Source of the DNA: Gossypium raimondii
Taxonomy: Eukaryota > Streptophyta > Magnoliopsida > Malvales > Malvaceae
Assembly (NCBI RefSeq): GCF_025698545.1
Contig: NC_068570.1
Span: 930,001 to 994,000, forward strand
DNA: 64,000 bases
Reading direction: 5' to 3'
Part shown: in pieces, positions 24,182 through 35,974 of the stretch
Numbering within the stretch: the first letter of the stretch is position 1
Layout: each line of letters opens with the position of its first letter
Made by a program: the position numbers and the translations under genes
The notes under the pieces: model-generated
Database searches by the model: none
Told to the model about the DNA's origin: nothing
The model's input: only the letters and a program-made list of their open reading frames with translations

Positions 24182-25666
24182 CAATTAAGTCATTTGTGCT
24201 AGTAATTCTTATAAAAAGTTGACATATATGGCCTCTTATGAAAAATTTTTAAAATATAAACTAATTTAATGATAAAATTATTTATTGGCCTCTTTGAAAT
24301 TTTATAATTTAAATTTTGGTACTTAAAATTTTTACTTCCTTCACCGCTAGGCTATTGACTGCAAATACTTAACGAAAGATGGCATAAGTAATTTGTTCAG
24401 TGATAACAATAAAAGAAGTTCGATGATATAATTTACTAATAAAAAATAAAAATTGAAATTCGTTCTACTCGAATTAGAAATTGACTCAAATCTGGAATGA
24501 TTTGAACTTGAAATTAACATGATCCGAACAAGTTACGTGAAAAATGACTCAAACCTAAAGTGACCAGAACCCAAAATGATACGAACCCTAATACCTAGAC
24601 TTGAAAAAAAAAACCTGCCCTTGAAACCCAATTGACTCAAATCTAAAACAACTTAAATCTAACATTACCCAAACCCGAATTTGATTTGAACTAGAGGCGA
24701 ATTTAAAGGGAGCAAGCAAGGGTCTTAGCACCTCGAAATGGAAAAATTACCTTTTAAACCCCTAGTAAATGAAATTTTTAAAAATTAATGTTTGATAAAA
24801 TTACATTTTAACATCCAAAAAATAAAAAAGATTTAGTCCCTTAAAAAACATGAAATTATAAGTAATACAAAATAAAATTACACATTGACCTCACAAAAAA
24901 AATTATAATTCAATTCCACCCTTTTTAAACAAATTCCCACATTTACCACTTTACCCATACTTCGAACCAAAATGATCCAAAACCAACCCACTATATATCA
25001 ATGATGTTTGAATCGGATCAAACTAACCGAGATATTGATCCAGAGAATGGCTTTGAACTAGTTAAATTGGGTCTTTTTATTTTTTAATAATTATTTAGTC
25101 GAATCGATCAGACCGTTAAATCGGTATCTTAATCAATTCGACTACCAATCTGAACTGGGTATATATATATATATATATGTCTTAGTTTAATACATCTTTG
25201 GGGAGAGAGATTCTTGGATCTTTAGTCTTTTTCTTGATTGAGATTTTGTTGGGGGGTTACCTTTTTGACAAACAAAAATAGGAATCGTTGTTGAAACCAA
25301 AATTGTAGTTCACGTAATGTCCAAACAAAACCTCTTAAAATCAATTTTGTTTCAATTTCATGTGACATAAAAAGTTGCCTTTTTCATTGTTGAAAACCAA
25401 ATGAAACCTAAAATGTTTGCATTGCTTTCGCTTCCTACTTAATTAATCATTCCTTCTTTCTTTAATGTTCAATTTCACTCCTTCAAGTTATCCCAAATCC
25501 TCCCTCATTTACAACCCATTTTTGCCCAATCTTATATATGGCTTAAAATATGCTTTAAGCCCCTCTACTTTTTGTTTATTTAAAATTTAGTCCTTTGAAG
25601 AATTTTGTCCATCTACTTTTTCGGATTAAGAAAATTTAAGTCCAATTGCTGACACCATTCAATTTA
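23483..25666. other. Gene-free interval with low-complexity tracts
   Basis: No gene supported. It holds an (ATT)n microsatellite at 24135-24181, a degenerate minisatellite at 24460-24690 whose units resemble 'aatgactcaaacctaaa', a family-G-like element near 24690-24920, and a short (TA)n at about 25159. Bases 25195-25560 are less repetitive but have no ORF or splice pattern I trust. Confidence 0.45.
24135..24181. repeat. (ATT)n microsatellite
   Basis: About 15 nearly uninterrupted ATT units. Confidence 0.95.
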
Positions 25667-26168
25667 GGTTAAAATATACCATAATTTCCTGTACCTTTTG
25701 AAGATTTAGAATTTAGTTCATTTATGTTTCGAATTTCAGAATCCAGGTCCAACTGTTAAGGCAGTTAAATTTGTTGGTGTGACATTTTGAAATAATAAAA
25801 AAAATACTCACTTGGTAACCATGTAATTAAAAATCAATGTTGTAATTAATTGGAATTTAATAAAAAAGTTAGCAGTGCTAACAGTTGAACTGAACTTTGA
25901 AATCTGAAAAGTAGAGGGATTAAATTCCAAATTTTAGATGAGTATAGGGACTTATGGCATATTTTAACCTTAAATTTATTATGTTAAATTCATGTTCATT
26001 ACAACATCATTTTTTTTTGGTTACATAGTTACCGAGTAAGTGTTATTTATTACAAAATGTCAACCCAACGAATTCAACATGAAAATTTTAACGATGTTAA
26101 CAATTGAATTCTAAATTTTGAAATATGAAAAGTAAAGAGTACAATGCCTTTGAGCATATTTTAATCAT
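25667..26168. repeat. One full and one partial family-B element in tandem
   Basis: 25667-25972 is a full copy ('aatccaggtccaactgtta' ... 'acttatggcatattttaacc'). It is followed directly by a second, 5'-truncated copy (25973-26168) starting in the family's centre at 'ttaaattcatgttcattac' and ending 'gcatattttaatc'. Confidence 0.55.
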
Positions 26169-28136
26169 ATATATTATAAGGGAAAAGGGTAATGATTGTT
26201 TAAAATTGATCCGAGACTTATATCAAAAAGACATAATAAATCATATGTCATAAATCACTAAAATAACTTTCGATATAACACATTTTTACATTTACACGTT
26301 ACATATATAAATAATTATATTTATTCAATATAAAATAAATAAATATATATCACAATTTAAATTCCTTTCATATAATTACATCAAATTAACCAAATTTTGT
26401 GTATCGAATTACATATTTAATAAAAAAATTATGTTAAATTTGACTTCCATCGTGGGACCAAAGTGTCCTATGAATAAGTGACACCGCAGCCGTTGGTTAC
26501 AGTAGGGTCCACTGACATTAATTTCGATCGAATCGTCTTATGAAATTCAATACAAATTAATAATTTTCAATTTAACTTTTTATCATTTATTAATATAAAA
26601 AGCTATTATTATAAAAAGTAAAATTTTTGATGGATTAAAGTGTAATTTTATCGTTATTAATTTTGCTCTTTTATTAAATAATATTTTGATTATTTCTTTA
26701 TGTTTGAACTTATACACTGAGGAATAATGGAATATAGCTAAATTATTATTTTAATTTTAAAAATGACATTGATGAATTATTATTCATAAAATATATGTAC
26801 CAAAAAATTCCATAAAATACATATATATATATATATATATATCTTTAATTTGCTAAAACTCATCTTTCGAATTAATAAATAATTAAAACAAAGAATTAAT
26901 TGTATTCGATATCTCCAAACTATGTTTTTCGCTTTAAATTGGTCATTAAACTTCAAACCATTTTAAGTACATCCTCAAAGTATCAACGTTGTATAAATCG
27001 AGTCTTTCTTAGGGTGTAGACCTTTTAATTTTTAAAAAATTTAAGTTGATAAAAGTAAAATTGCACTTTGGCCCCCTAAATTATAATTTAATCTTTTAAG
27101 CTAGAAAATGATAAAATTTGATTTAATATTTTAAAAATCATAAATATATAAGCTATTAAAATGGTGAAATTGCATTTTACTATCGTAAAAATTACAATTT
27201 AATTTCGACTTCCTAAAAATTTTCTAGCTTCACCACTAGTCCTTCATTATTAAAATCATTAACTTATCCGTTAAATAACATGTCAAACATTATGTGACAT
27301 AATTTAAAATAATTTTTTTAAAAATAAGTATTGTAAATAATTTGGTTTTGAGAATTTCAAAGGTTTTATATAAGATTTTCAAAAGTTACGTGACAACATT
27401 CTACTTTTATTTAAAATTTCTTTTTAAATTATGTCATCGAGATTTGACGCGTCGTTTAGCGATTAATTTAATAATTTTAGTGTTGATTAATATATAACCT
27501 CGATAGTTTAGATATATAATTAGAAGGAGCTTTTTCTATAAAATGCCTTATTCAGATCATGCACATCTAATTTAAAAATTTTATTTAAAAGTTAAAAAGG
27601 TATTTTTTATTTAAAATTTTAATCCAATTATAAACATCTAATATCTGTCAAAATTTATCAATTTGATATATTTAATTTCCGTGAATCATATGTCACGTCA
27701 AAATTTATTAATTTTGACGAAATTTAAAATGCAAAAAAATGGACACATAACATATTCTTATATAAATTAAATATATAGGATAAGGACCTTAAAAAAATTA
27801 AATGTTGAATAGGGATCTAAAAGAAAACTACAAATTGTACGTGATTCACATAAATTCAGGTTATATAAATTAAAGTTGAATTAAATAAATTGGATATGTA
27901 AAAATTATGGAATTAATTATTATATATTCCAATTGTAAGTGATCATCAATACAGATCAGAGGAGGAAGATTCTTTTAGGATTCACCTAAATCTAAAATTT
28001 ATGTCAATAAAATTTATTTATTTATTTTGCATTAATTTATAATATAGTACGATATAGATATAACTAAATAATTTATTAATGGGATTTAATTTTCAAATCA
28101 AAGAAATTAAGAGACTAAATTATCAAAAATTAAGGT
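26169..28136. other. Gene-free interval
   Basis: No gene supported. A family-G element lies at 27040-27245. An inverted-repeat pair around 26890-27530 ('aaactatgtttttcgcttt' left; 'agtttagatatataattag' right) also has relatives at 10190-10450. A short less AT-rich patch at 26440-26525 is unassigned. Confidence 0.4.
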
Positions 28137-28797
28137 TTAATATATTATTTGGTACTCGAGTTTGACATTTTTTTCAATGTGCTGTTTGTGCTATTTTTGG
28201 TCTAATATGGTTCTTATGTTTGACAAAAGTTATATATTTTGGTACCCAAAGGTAACGATGCTAATTTTTTAATATTAAATTTGGGTTTTAGGGTCGATTT
28301 GATGAAAGTTAATTGTTGATATGATTAAGTTTGGATTTTTCATGGTTTGTTAATTGAATAACTGAATGTGACTTAATTTTGTTTTTAGTGTTAATTCGAT
28401 AAAAGTTAATTGCTAATATTATTAATTAATTATAATTTTTATCAAATCAACTCTAAAACCTAAATTTAACACTAAAAAGTTATCATTGTTACCTTCAGGT
28501 ACCAAAATGTATAATTATTGTTAAATACAAGTACCATACCAAGGGCGTAGCTAGGGGGCTGGCAGGTCTCCGCCCCCCTTAAAATGAAAAAAAATAATTT
28601 AATCTTTTAAAAATTATAAAGATATAAACTATTAAAATGATAAAATTATATTTTTACTATTGTAAAAATTATAATTTAATTTTGGCCCCTTAAAAGAAAT
28701 TTCTAGCTTCGCCTCAGTACAATATAGGATCAAAAAATAACATAGGTACCACATTAGAAAAATGTATCAAACTCATATACCAAATTAAGCATTAAAC
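28137..28797. repeat. Inverted-repeat element with a nested family-G insertion
   Basis: The left arm 'tttggtactcgagtttgac' is mirrored by 'tcaaactcatataccaaat' on the right, with a second inner inverted pair 'ggtacccaaaggtaacga' and 'ttaccttcaggtacc'. At 28540-28730 a family-G element ('gggcgtagctagggggct' ... 'ttctagcttcgcctcag') interrupts it. A related outer element lies at 48750-48920. Confidence 0.5.
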
Positions 28798-28937
28798 CAA
28801 AATTTAAGTATAAAACTACATTTCAATAAATATTAAAAGAACAGGGACTAATAGTAGAATTAAACCATTTTTATCTCGATTATCACCTTCTCCTGTAGGA
28901 GAAAAAGTAAGCAATATATAATACATATATATATTTA

Positions 28938-28961
28938 AATATTATATATATATATAGTTTT
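28938..28961 (+). promoter_or_regulatory. TATA-like run before the metalloprotease gene
   Basis: An extended 'attatatatatatatag' tract lies some 480 bases before the start codon at 29439 and just before a C-rich stretch ('acccaccccacc'). It is a plausible core promoter, but TA runs are common in this window. Confidence 0.35.
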
Positions 28962-29327
28962 ACCCACCCCACCAGTCTTTGGATTTTATGTTGTTTATTA
29001 TTATTATTATTATTATTTGCTATAATCTCCTCTGTATACCCATTTAATCCCTCTTTCAGTTTTGTTCACTGTCACTGTTTCTCATCTCTTTCTTTGAGAA
29101 AACCCAGAAAAAAAGATAAAGGAAAAAGCTTTAGAAAATTTCGTCCTTTTTAGCAGTGTTAATTAATTTACTGTTTGAAGAAAAAAAAAACCCAATTCTC
29201 TATTTAGAAAGAACAATTATATTTTCCCCTATATATATTTGCTTGGGCTTCTTCAAATCGAAAGAAGCTCTGCAAATTTTGGAATTTAAAAAAAAAATCA
29301 TTTTGGGCTTTCAATTTTGGGAGAGAA

Positions 29328-29451
29328 ATGTGGAGCAAAGAGCTGTTTTTCTGGGTTTTAGAACCGATTGGAGAATCGACGGAGATTTGATGGGAATTAT
29401 TATTATGAGAGTTTAATGCTTTACTTTTTGAACGGTTCATGGAGGTTATAA
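29328..29451 (+). promoter_or_regulatory. Three chained upstream ORFs in the metalloprotease leader
   Basis: ATG at 29328 opens 20 codons ending TGA at 29388-29390. The A of that stop starts an ATG at 29390 opening 8 codons ending TAA at 29414-29416. The last A of that stop starts an ATG at 29416 opening 11 codons ending TAA at 29449-29451. The third ORF runs over the main start codon (29439-29441) in another frame. If the leader is transcribed as inferred, initiation on the main ORF would be restricted. Confidence 0.6.
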
Positions 29452-32400
29452 TCCGGTTTGGTTTAAGAACCATAACCAGATTTGATTTGAAGCTTCGATT
29501 TGCTGCTGTTTTATTGCAGGTAAAGCTTCGATTTCACTGTAAATTGTATAAAAATGGCTAGCATGATTTTTGGGTTTTTAATTGTAAAAATTAAAACAAG
29601 TTGTGGAATTCTTGGGTTACTGAGAAAATTAGAAATTTGCTGTTTTTTTTTTTTAATTTTCTTCATTTAAAGATGTGATTCATTGGGGGGTTCTTTATAG
29701 TTCTATTTATATTTATTGATTTTTTTTTTCTTTTTGTAACCTTTTTTTTGGGGGGGGGGATTTCTTTCCTTTTTGGAAGCTGTTCATTAAGGGTTTTCGT
29801 TTTGGACTTTTAGTCGAATTAGTATTTAGAAATTTGAAAATTATTGCTTTTGAATTATTTGAATTTGAAACTTTTTAGGGGGTGAAGGCCATGATTTGCA
29901 AAAATTTAATCAAAGGATTTGCTACTTTTAGTTTGGTTTTTATTAGATCCATTGTTGCATATAGTTTTCTTTTTACTTTTGCCTTTTTGGTTTTAGTTTA
30001 TGTGGTTTCTTGTTTGAGCTTTATTTTAATCTGTACTGCAGATTTTATTGATTTTGTTATGGTTCGAAGCTGCTACCTGTAAGCTTCGGGAGCGAAACGA
30101 TCTGCAATGGGAAAGCCGAGGACGAGGAAGTAGTGAAAACATTGTTTCACATTCATGTATTCATGACCAGATAGTTGAAGAGAGGAGGCGACCGGGTCGA
30201 AAGGTTTATTCGGTTACCCCCCAAGTTTATGAGCACCCTGGTATTGGACATCACAAAGGAAGGTCTTTGCTTGGGATTCCTGAGTTGCTGAAGCATTCAA
30301 AGGATGTTAAACAACCGATAAGAATATTTTTAAATTACGATGCTGTTGGTCACTCGCAGGATAGAGATTGTCGAGGAGTTGGTGACATTGTGAAGGTCGG
30401 TGTTATTGTGTCCTTTGTGATGTCTTTAGCATTGTAGTTATGGTTATGATTGTGGGTCTAATTTCGGGTTTTTTGTTGTTTACCAGCTTGGGGAGCCGCC
30501 TTTGAGTTCTCCAACTGGCACGCCCTCATGTAATCCTCATGGTGATCCTCCAATCTATGGTGATTGTTGGTATAATTGTACTTTGGATGATATATCTGGG
30601 GAGGACAAACGTCGACGCCTTCGCAAGGTTTGAGTTAATACATTCTATAAATGAATTTGCTTTTTTGTGTTAGGGTTGGGCTGAAGCTAACTTTCGAAAG
30701 AAATTTAATGAAGGCTCTAGGGCAGACAGCTGACTGGTTCAAGAGAGCCTTGGCTGTAGAGCCTGTGAGAGGGAACTTGAGATTGAGTGGATATTCTGCG
30801 TGTGGACAAGACGGGGGCGTACAGCTTCCTCGTGAATATGTTGAAGGTATCTGTTTGCAGTTTCATAACTTGATATTAAGTTAAAAGTATCATGGAGGAC
30901 TCTGTACTAGGAGTTAGATTGTATTTTTCCCTTTATACTAAAAAAATGGGCAAATTAGTTCCTATATGTTAGATCAAAGATCAAACTGGTCATTTCTGTT
31001 AAAAAATTCATCCAATAACCAGACAGTTACACGTTCATTCTGACATACAGGACCAGTTCTTAATAGTGGAAATGGATGAAATTTTCAACAGGAGGACTAG
31101 TTTGCTCTTGGATTTAATGTATAGTGACTAATTTGCCCATTTTTTAGTAGAGGGAGCAAAATGCAATTTGACTTCCATTACAAGGACCTCTATGGTACTT
31201 TTACATGATATTGGCCTCCATGAGCATTTTCCTATCGGGTTCATTCTTTTGTTACTGTTATCTTTCCCTGCAGATGGTGTTGCCGGTGCAGACTTGGTCC
31301 TTCTTGTTACTACGAGACCTACCACTGGCAACACTTTAGCATGGGCGGTAGCATGTGAGCGTGACCAATGGGGCCGTGCAATTGCTGGTAATTTCTTGTT
31401 GGCCCTTCATATGTTGCTGTTTTGTGCAGTAGAAATCTAAAATCAAAAGCAATGGTGTACTTCTGTTTTGTAGGTCATGTGAATGTAGCTCCTCGACATT
31501 TAACAGCCGAAGCAGAGACTTTACTTTCAGCTACACTTATCCACGAGGTTTGATGGTGTTAATTTTATGAATTTGGAAGAGTATAGAAGGAAATTGTGTG
31601 TCCTAAACACCATGGTTGTTTTAATCCAGGTTATGCATGTTCTTGGCTTTGACCCGCATGCTTTTGCTCATTTTAGGGATGAGAGAAAACGGAGGCGAAG
31701 TCAGGTAATTGCATGGAATGTACTGTGAACTCGTTCATTGCCTTTGAAATCGGACTTCCATAACACACTTAGTATTTTGTAATTTGTATGTGTACAAATT
31801 AGTTATCTCTGTATTTTATGAAAAGTTTTAGAGCCTCACTATCACATGGTTATCTCTTTGTGCGTTTGCAGGTTACTGTACAAACCATGGATGAAAAGCT
31901 TGGTAGGATGGTAACTCGTGTAGTGCTTCCACGTGTTGTCATGCATTCACGACATCACTATGGGGTATTGTTAACTTCTTTGTTGACCGGAGTTTCATGG
32001 CTTTAGATTATTGATAAAAACACAATGAAAAAGATTGAACAAATAGTTGATGATAGTTAAATTGACAGGCATTCTCGGAAAATTTTACTGGCTTAGAGCT
32101 AGAAGATGGGGGAGGACGTGGCACATCAGGTATTTGATTCTGTCTCTGTTATTGTTGCCACTCCCTTGTCTATCAAGGCATTGGTCCGTAGTAGTTTGGT
32201 CCTTAATGTTTCGAGTGATGACTTGGCTGCAGGATCTCATTGGGAAAAAAGGCTTTTGATGAATGAGATAATGACAGGATCAGTGGATACAAGATCGGTA
32301 GTTTCAAAAATGACTCTGGCGTTGTTGGAGGATAGTGGATGGTATCAAGCTAACTATAGCATGGCGGATCGTCTCGACTGGGGTCGTAACCAAGGAACAG

Positions 32401-34974
32401 ATTTCGTTACTTCTCCTTGCAATCTCTGGAAGGGAGCGTATCATTGCAATACAACCAATTTATCTGGCTGTACATATAACCGGGAAGCTGAGGGTTACTG
32501 CCCTATTGTAAATTATAGTGGTGACCTACCTCAATGGGCTCGATATTTTCCTCAAGCTAACAAGGGTATGTTCTTTGTTTTCAACTTGGATTCCTTATCT
32601 ACAGGGATTGAAAAATAGGTGTATTTTCGGTTTTTCTGCATGCAACTTGTCCTCGTGAGTCCTTGAACTTTGTTATCGACTTTTGCAGGTGGTCAATCTT
32701 CGTTGGCTGATTATTGCACTTACTTTGTGGCTTATTCTGATGGATCTTGTACCGATTCTAATAGTGCAAGGGCCCCAGATAGAATGTTAGGTGAAGTGAG
32801 AGGGAGTAACTCCAGGTGAGTTTTAACCCCGAAAAATCTTAAGTGGGGGCTCCATTTAAACTTTTCCGTTTTATCTTTGATATAGTTAGAACTTTTGAGA
32901 CAATGGTTGATGAGTATTCTTTTCGTGATTATGTAGGTGCATGGCTTCATCATTAGTGCGTACTGGTTTTGTGCGGGGCTCCGTGACCCAAGGAAACGGT
33001 TGTTACCAGCACAGATGTGTAAATAACTCATTAGAGGTAAGTATTGGTGCTTGTGAAGCAAAGACTTCGATTTCTAACAGTAAAAGTTAAGGTTGGCGTT
33101 AATAAATTGTTCTTTTAGGTTGCTGTGGATGGTATTTGGAAAGTGTGTCCTAAATCTGGTGGACCGGTTCAGTTCCCTGGTTTTAATGGTAAATTCGATG
33201 ACCCAACTTTTTAGTCAGTAGGATCTAATATATATAGACTAATAATTTTGTTTGATGTTTCTATCTGTAGGTGAACTGATTTGTCCTGCTTACCACGAAC
33301 TCTGTAGCACTGGCACTGTTTCCATGTCCGGGCAATGTCCAAATTCTTGTAACTTTAACGGTGACTGTGTCAACGGAAAATGTCATTGCTTTCTGGGGTT
33401 TCATGGTCATGATTGCAGTAAAAGTGAGCTCTACGATCCTTATTGGTTTTATTATTTGGTTATGTATAAGATAAAACACGGTATGTTCAATCTCTTCCAA
33501 GCTAATTCTTTTAAATAAACTGATGTTATTTTTCTGGTCTTCGTGTTATATAATATTCAGGGTCTTGCCCCAGCAATTGTAATGAGCGTGGAAAGTGCCT
33601 GCCAAATGGGGTATGCGAATGTGAAAACAGTCGTACGGGCATTGATTGCTCCACGGGTAATATGTTTACTTGTCTTGACTATAGATACTCGCCATTTTTC
33701 TGCTAGTTTCTTTGCACCGACTCCTTTTGAAGCATCTTTTCCCGCATAGTTAAGCATGCATATATGAGATCTGTTCTTTCTATTATTTCCTCCTCTTTCA
33801 AGAAAAACAAAATGAAGCTTCGAGTGCTGTTTCAATATGCTTAAGACACTCATAGACACCTCTCGAGATTTTCATTTCATTATAAAAAATGTTGGGATAA
33901 ATGCAGTTAAATAATGCCATATTTCCCCTTCATGTTTCCGCATTCTTACCATTTTACTTTGGAATTATATACCAGCTGTTTGCGATGAACAATGCAGTCT
34001 CCATGGTGGTGTCTGTGACAATGGAGTTTGTGAGTTCCGCTGCTCTGACTACGCAGGCTACACGTGCCAGAACAGCTCGACTCTTCTCTCGAGTCTTTCG
34101 GTATGCAAAGATGTATTAGAGAGGGAGTTATCCGGGCAACATTGCGCCCCAAGCGAGGCAAGTATATTACAACAGCTAGAAGAAGTCGTTGTCATGCCTA
34201 ATTACCACCGTTTATTCCCTAGCGGTGCTCGAAAGTTGTTTAATAATGTCTTTGGGAGCAGCTACTGCGATGCAGCTGCCAAGCGACTGGCCTGCTGGGT
34301 AATGTAGCTCACCCCCTAGCTCTTCTATTTCCAAGCATTTGTTTTTTTCACTAGTTGTACCATGGAGTCTCTTATACTAGAAGTCAGATTGCATTTTGTT
34401 TCATCTACTCAAAAAATTGACAAATTAGCTCATATACGTTAAATCAAAGAGCAAATTAATCTTTCTGTTAAAAATTTCATCCATTTTCACTGTTAAAAAC
34501 TGGCTCTAATTTTTAATAGTGGAAATGGATGAAATTTTTAACAGAAAAAAATCAATTTGCTCTAACATATAAGGACTAATATGCCCATTTTTTTAATAGA
34601 GGTGGCAAAATGCAATCTGACTTTTAATACAGAGGCCTCCATGATACCTTTACCATTGTTATCTTATCTCCATTTCAGTTTCAGGTTCTCATCTCTTATT
34701 CATTTTCCTTAACCAGATCTCGATCCAAAAATGCGATAACGATTGGGACAACAGACTACGTGTATGCCATTCGGCATGTCAATCATATAATTTAGCATGC
34801 GGAGCATCACTAGATTGCTCGGACCAAACTCTCTTTAGTAGCGAAGAGGAAGGTGACGGCCAATGTACCGGCTTCGGCGAGACCAAGGTTTCATGGTATA
34901 ATCGGTTTCGAACTAGTTTCTTTTCAAGAAATACTGGTTTGAAAGGATTGTCTGTAAAATATAAGCAGTTTTAG
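29439..34974 (+). CDS. Leishmanolysin-like (peptidase M8) zinc metalloprotease with EGF-type repeats
   Basis: Seventeen exons: 29439-29519, 30042-30395, 30487-30627, 30714-30846, 31274-31387, 31474-31547, 31630-31704, 31872-31964, 32069-32129, 32233-32565, 32689-32815, 32937-33036, 33119-33188, 33271-33423, 33561-33656, 33976-34298 and 34717-34974. They give 861 residues with every junction in frame. Residues about 20-42 form a hydrophobic signal sequence or anchor. The catalytic core has HEVMH (298-302), the third zinc ligand in GSHWEKR (His378) after the long M8-type insertion, and a Met-turn in NEIMTG (Met389). Cys-rich EGF-like repeats follow (about 590-705, e.g. CNFNGDCVNGKCHC), then a Cys-rich C-terminal domain. 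It matches the single-copy plant M8 protein of the At5g42620 type, whose substrate I do not know of. Probably secreted or anchored at the cell surface. The exon-4 acceptor (30713) is the weakest junction. Confidence 0.94.
30888..31202. repeat. MITE in intron 4 of the metalloprotease gene (family E)
   Basis: Left end 'tatcatggaggactctgta', right end 'acaaggacctctatggta', inverted counterparts. The inner arms pair 'aaaaattcatccaa' with 'ggatgaaattttcaa'. The same element occurs in intron 16 at 34358-34648. Confidence 0.7.
34358..34648. repeat. MITE in intron 16 of the metalloprotease gene (family E)
   Basis: Terminal inverted repeats of about 40 bases: left 'taccatggagtctcttata', right 'acagaggcctccatgata'. 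'agtcagattgcatttt' is inside the left arm and its complement 'aaaatgcaatctgact' inside the right. Same family as 30888-31202. Confidence 0.75.
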
Positions 34975-35263
34975 CATATCCAAAGCTACCCCTTTTTTTA
35001 GGGTTTTTCAGTGTAGGAAAAGTGGCACTTAATGGTATGTGCCCTAGGCATAGAATTTCATTGTGTTCGGCCCCAAATTCAATTAGAAAAATAGGGCTTG
35101 ATTTCATGTAGAGAAAATTGAAAAATGTATTAGAAAGCACCAAAAAGAAAGGAAAAAAAAAATGCTCTGTTGAGCCAATGATCCATGTATGGCCGAAGGC
35201 CTTTGAAAGGAAATTTAAAAAAAAAAATTCCCATATTTTTCTGTATATTTGTTCATGCTTTTA

Positions 35264-35312
<49 letters not shown>

Positions 35313-35974
35313 GTTCATGTTTGTATGGTTTAAGATGGACGAGGTTGTTTTTATAAATTTTGTCTCTTGAAAACATGTGTTAGTAGATATTTGTAGCCAT
35401 TTTACATTGTTCCTTGTCTTTTCGTTTTATTATTTTGTGTTGGATAAATATTCAAAAATTTCACGAATATCATTTTAGTAAATATAATTTATATTTTTTA
35501 ATTTTTGTTATGTTGGTTTTACTACTAGTTGGATCGGAACCGTTAGAATATCGGTTCACAAAATGGAATTGGATTAAAAAATATCAACATGTTACTTTCA
35601 AAGATTACGGTTTAAGTCAAGACTTAAATTTCAAATTTGAAAAATATAAAAATTAGAGAAAACAAATTAAATTCACAGTATATCTATTAATAGCAAAATT
35701 TAACTCAACATATTTAACTACTATTGTTTAAGTAGGATTGAAATTTTAAAATTAGAAAAATATAAAGAATTAAAATTAACCAAATAAGAGTATAAGAACT
35801 AAATCCACAATTTACATATAATACAAGGACTAATACTAAAATTAGACCAAAAACAACTAAACCAAAACAAAAATTCAAGGCAATGAATTTATATTCAAAC
35901 TTCGAAGGCAATTTTTTTTTCTTTTTTATTGTAACTTGCAATTAAAAATGTCTAGTAATAATCCCCCCAAAAAA
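34975..35974. other. Convergent intergenic region
   Basis: The first part is the 3' UTR of the metalloprotease gene. It includes an (AT)20 run at 35268-35307 and probably ends near 35340-35400. Bases 35640-35850 are the right arm of a family-C element. The two flanking genes point toward each other across about 1 kb. Confidence 0.5.
35268..35307. repeat. (AT)n microsatellite
   Basis: About 20 uninterrupted AT units in the probable 3' UTR of the metalloprotease gene. Confidence 0.95.

Noticed and set aside
29156-29416. 86-codon ORF in the metalloprotease leader
   Set aside because: It opens with GTG, not ATG. The real ATG-initiated upstream ORFs are the shorter chained ones at 29328-29451.
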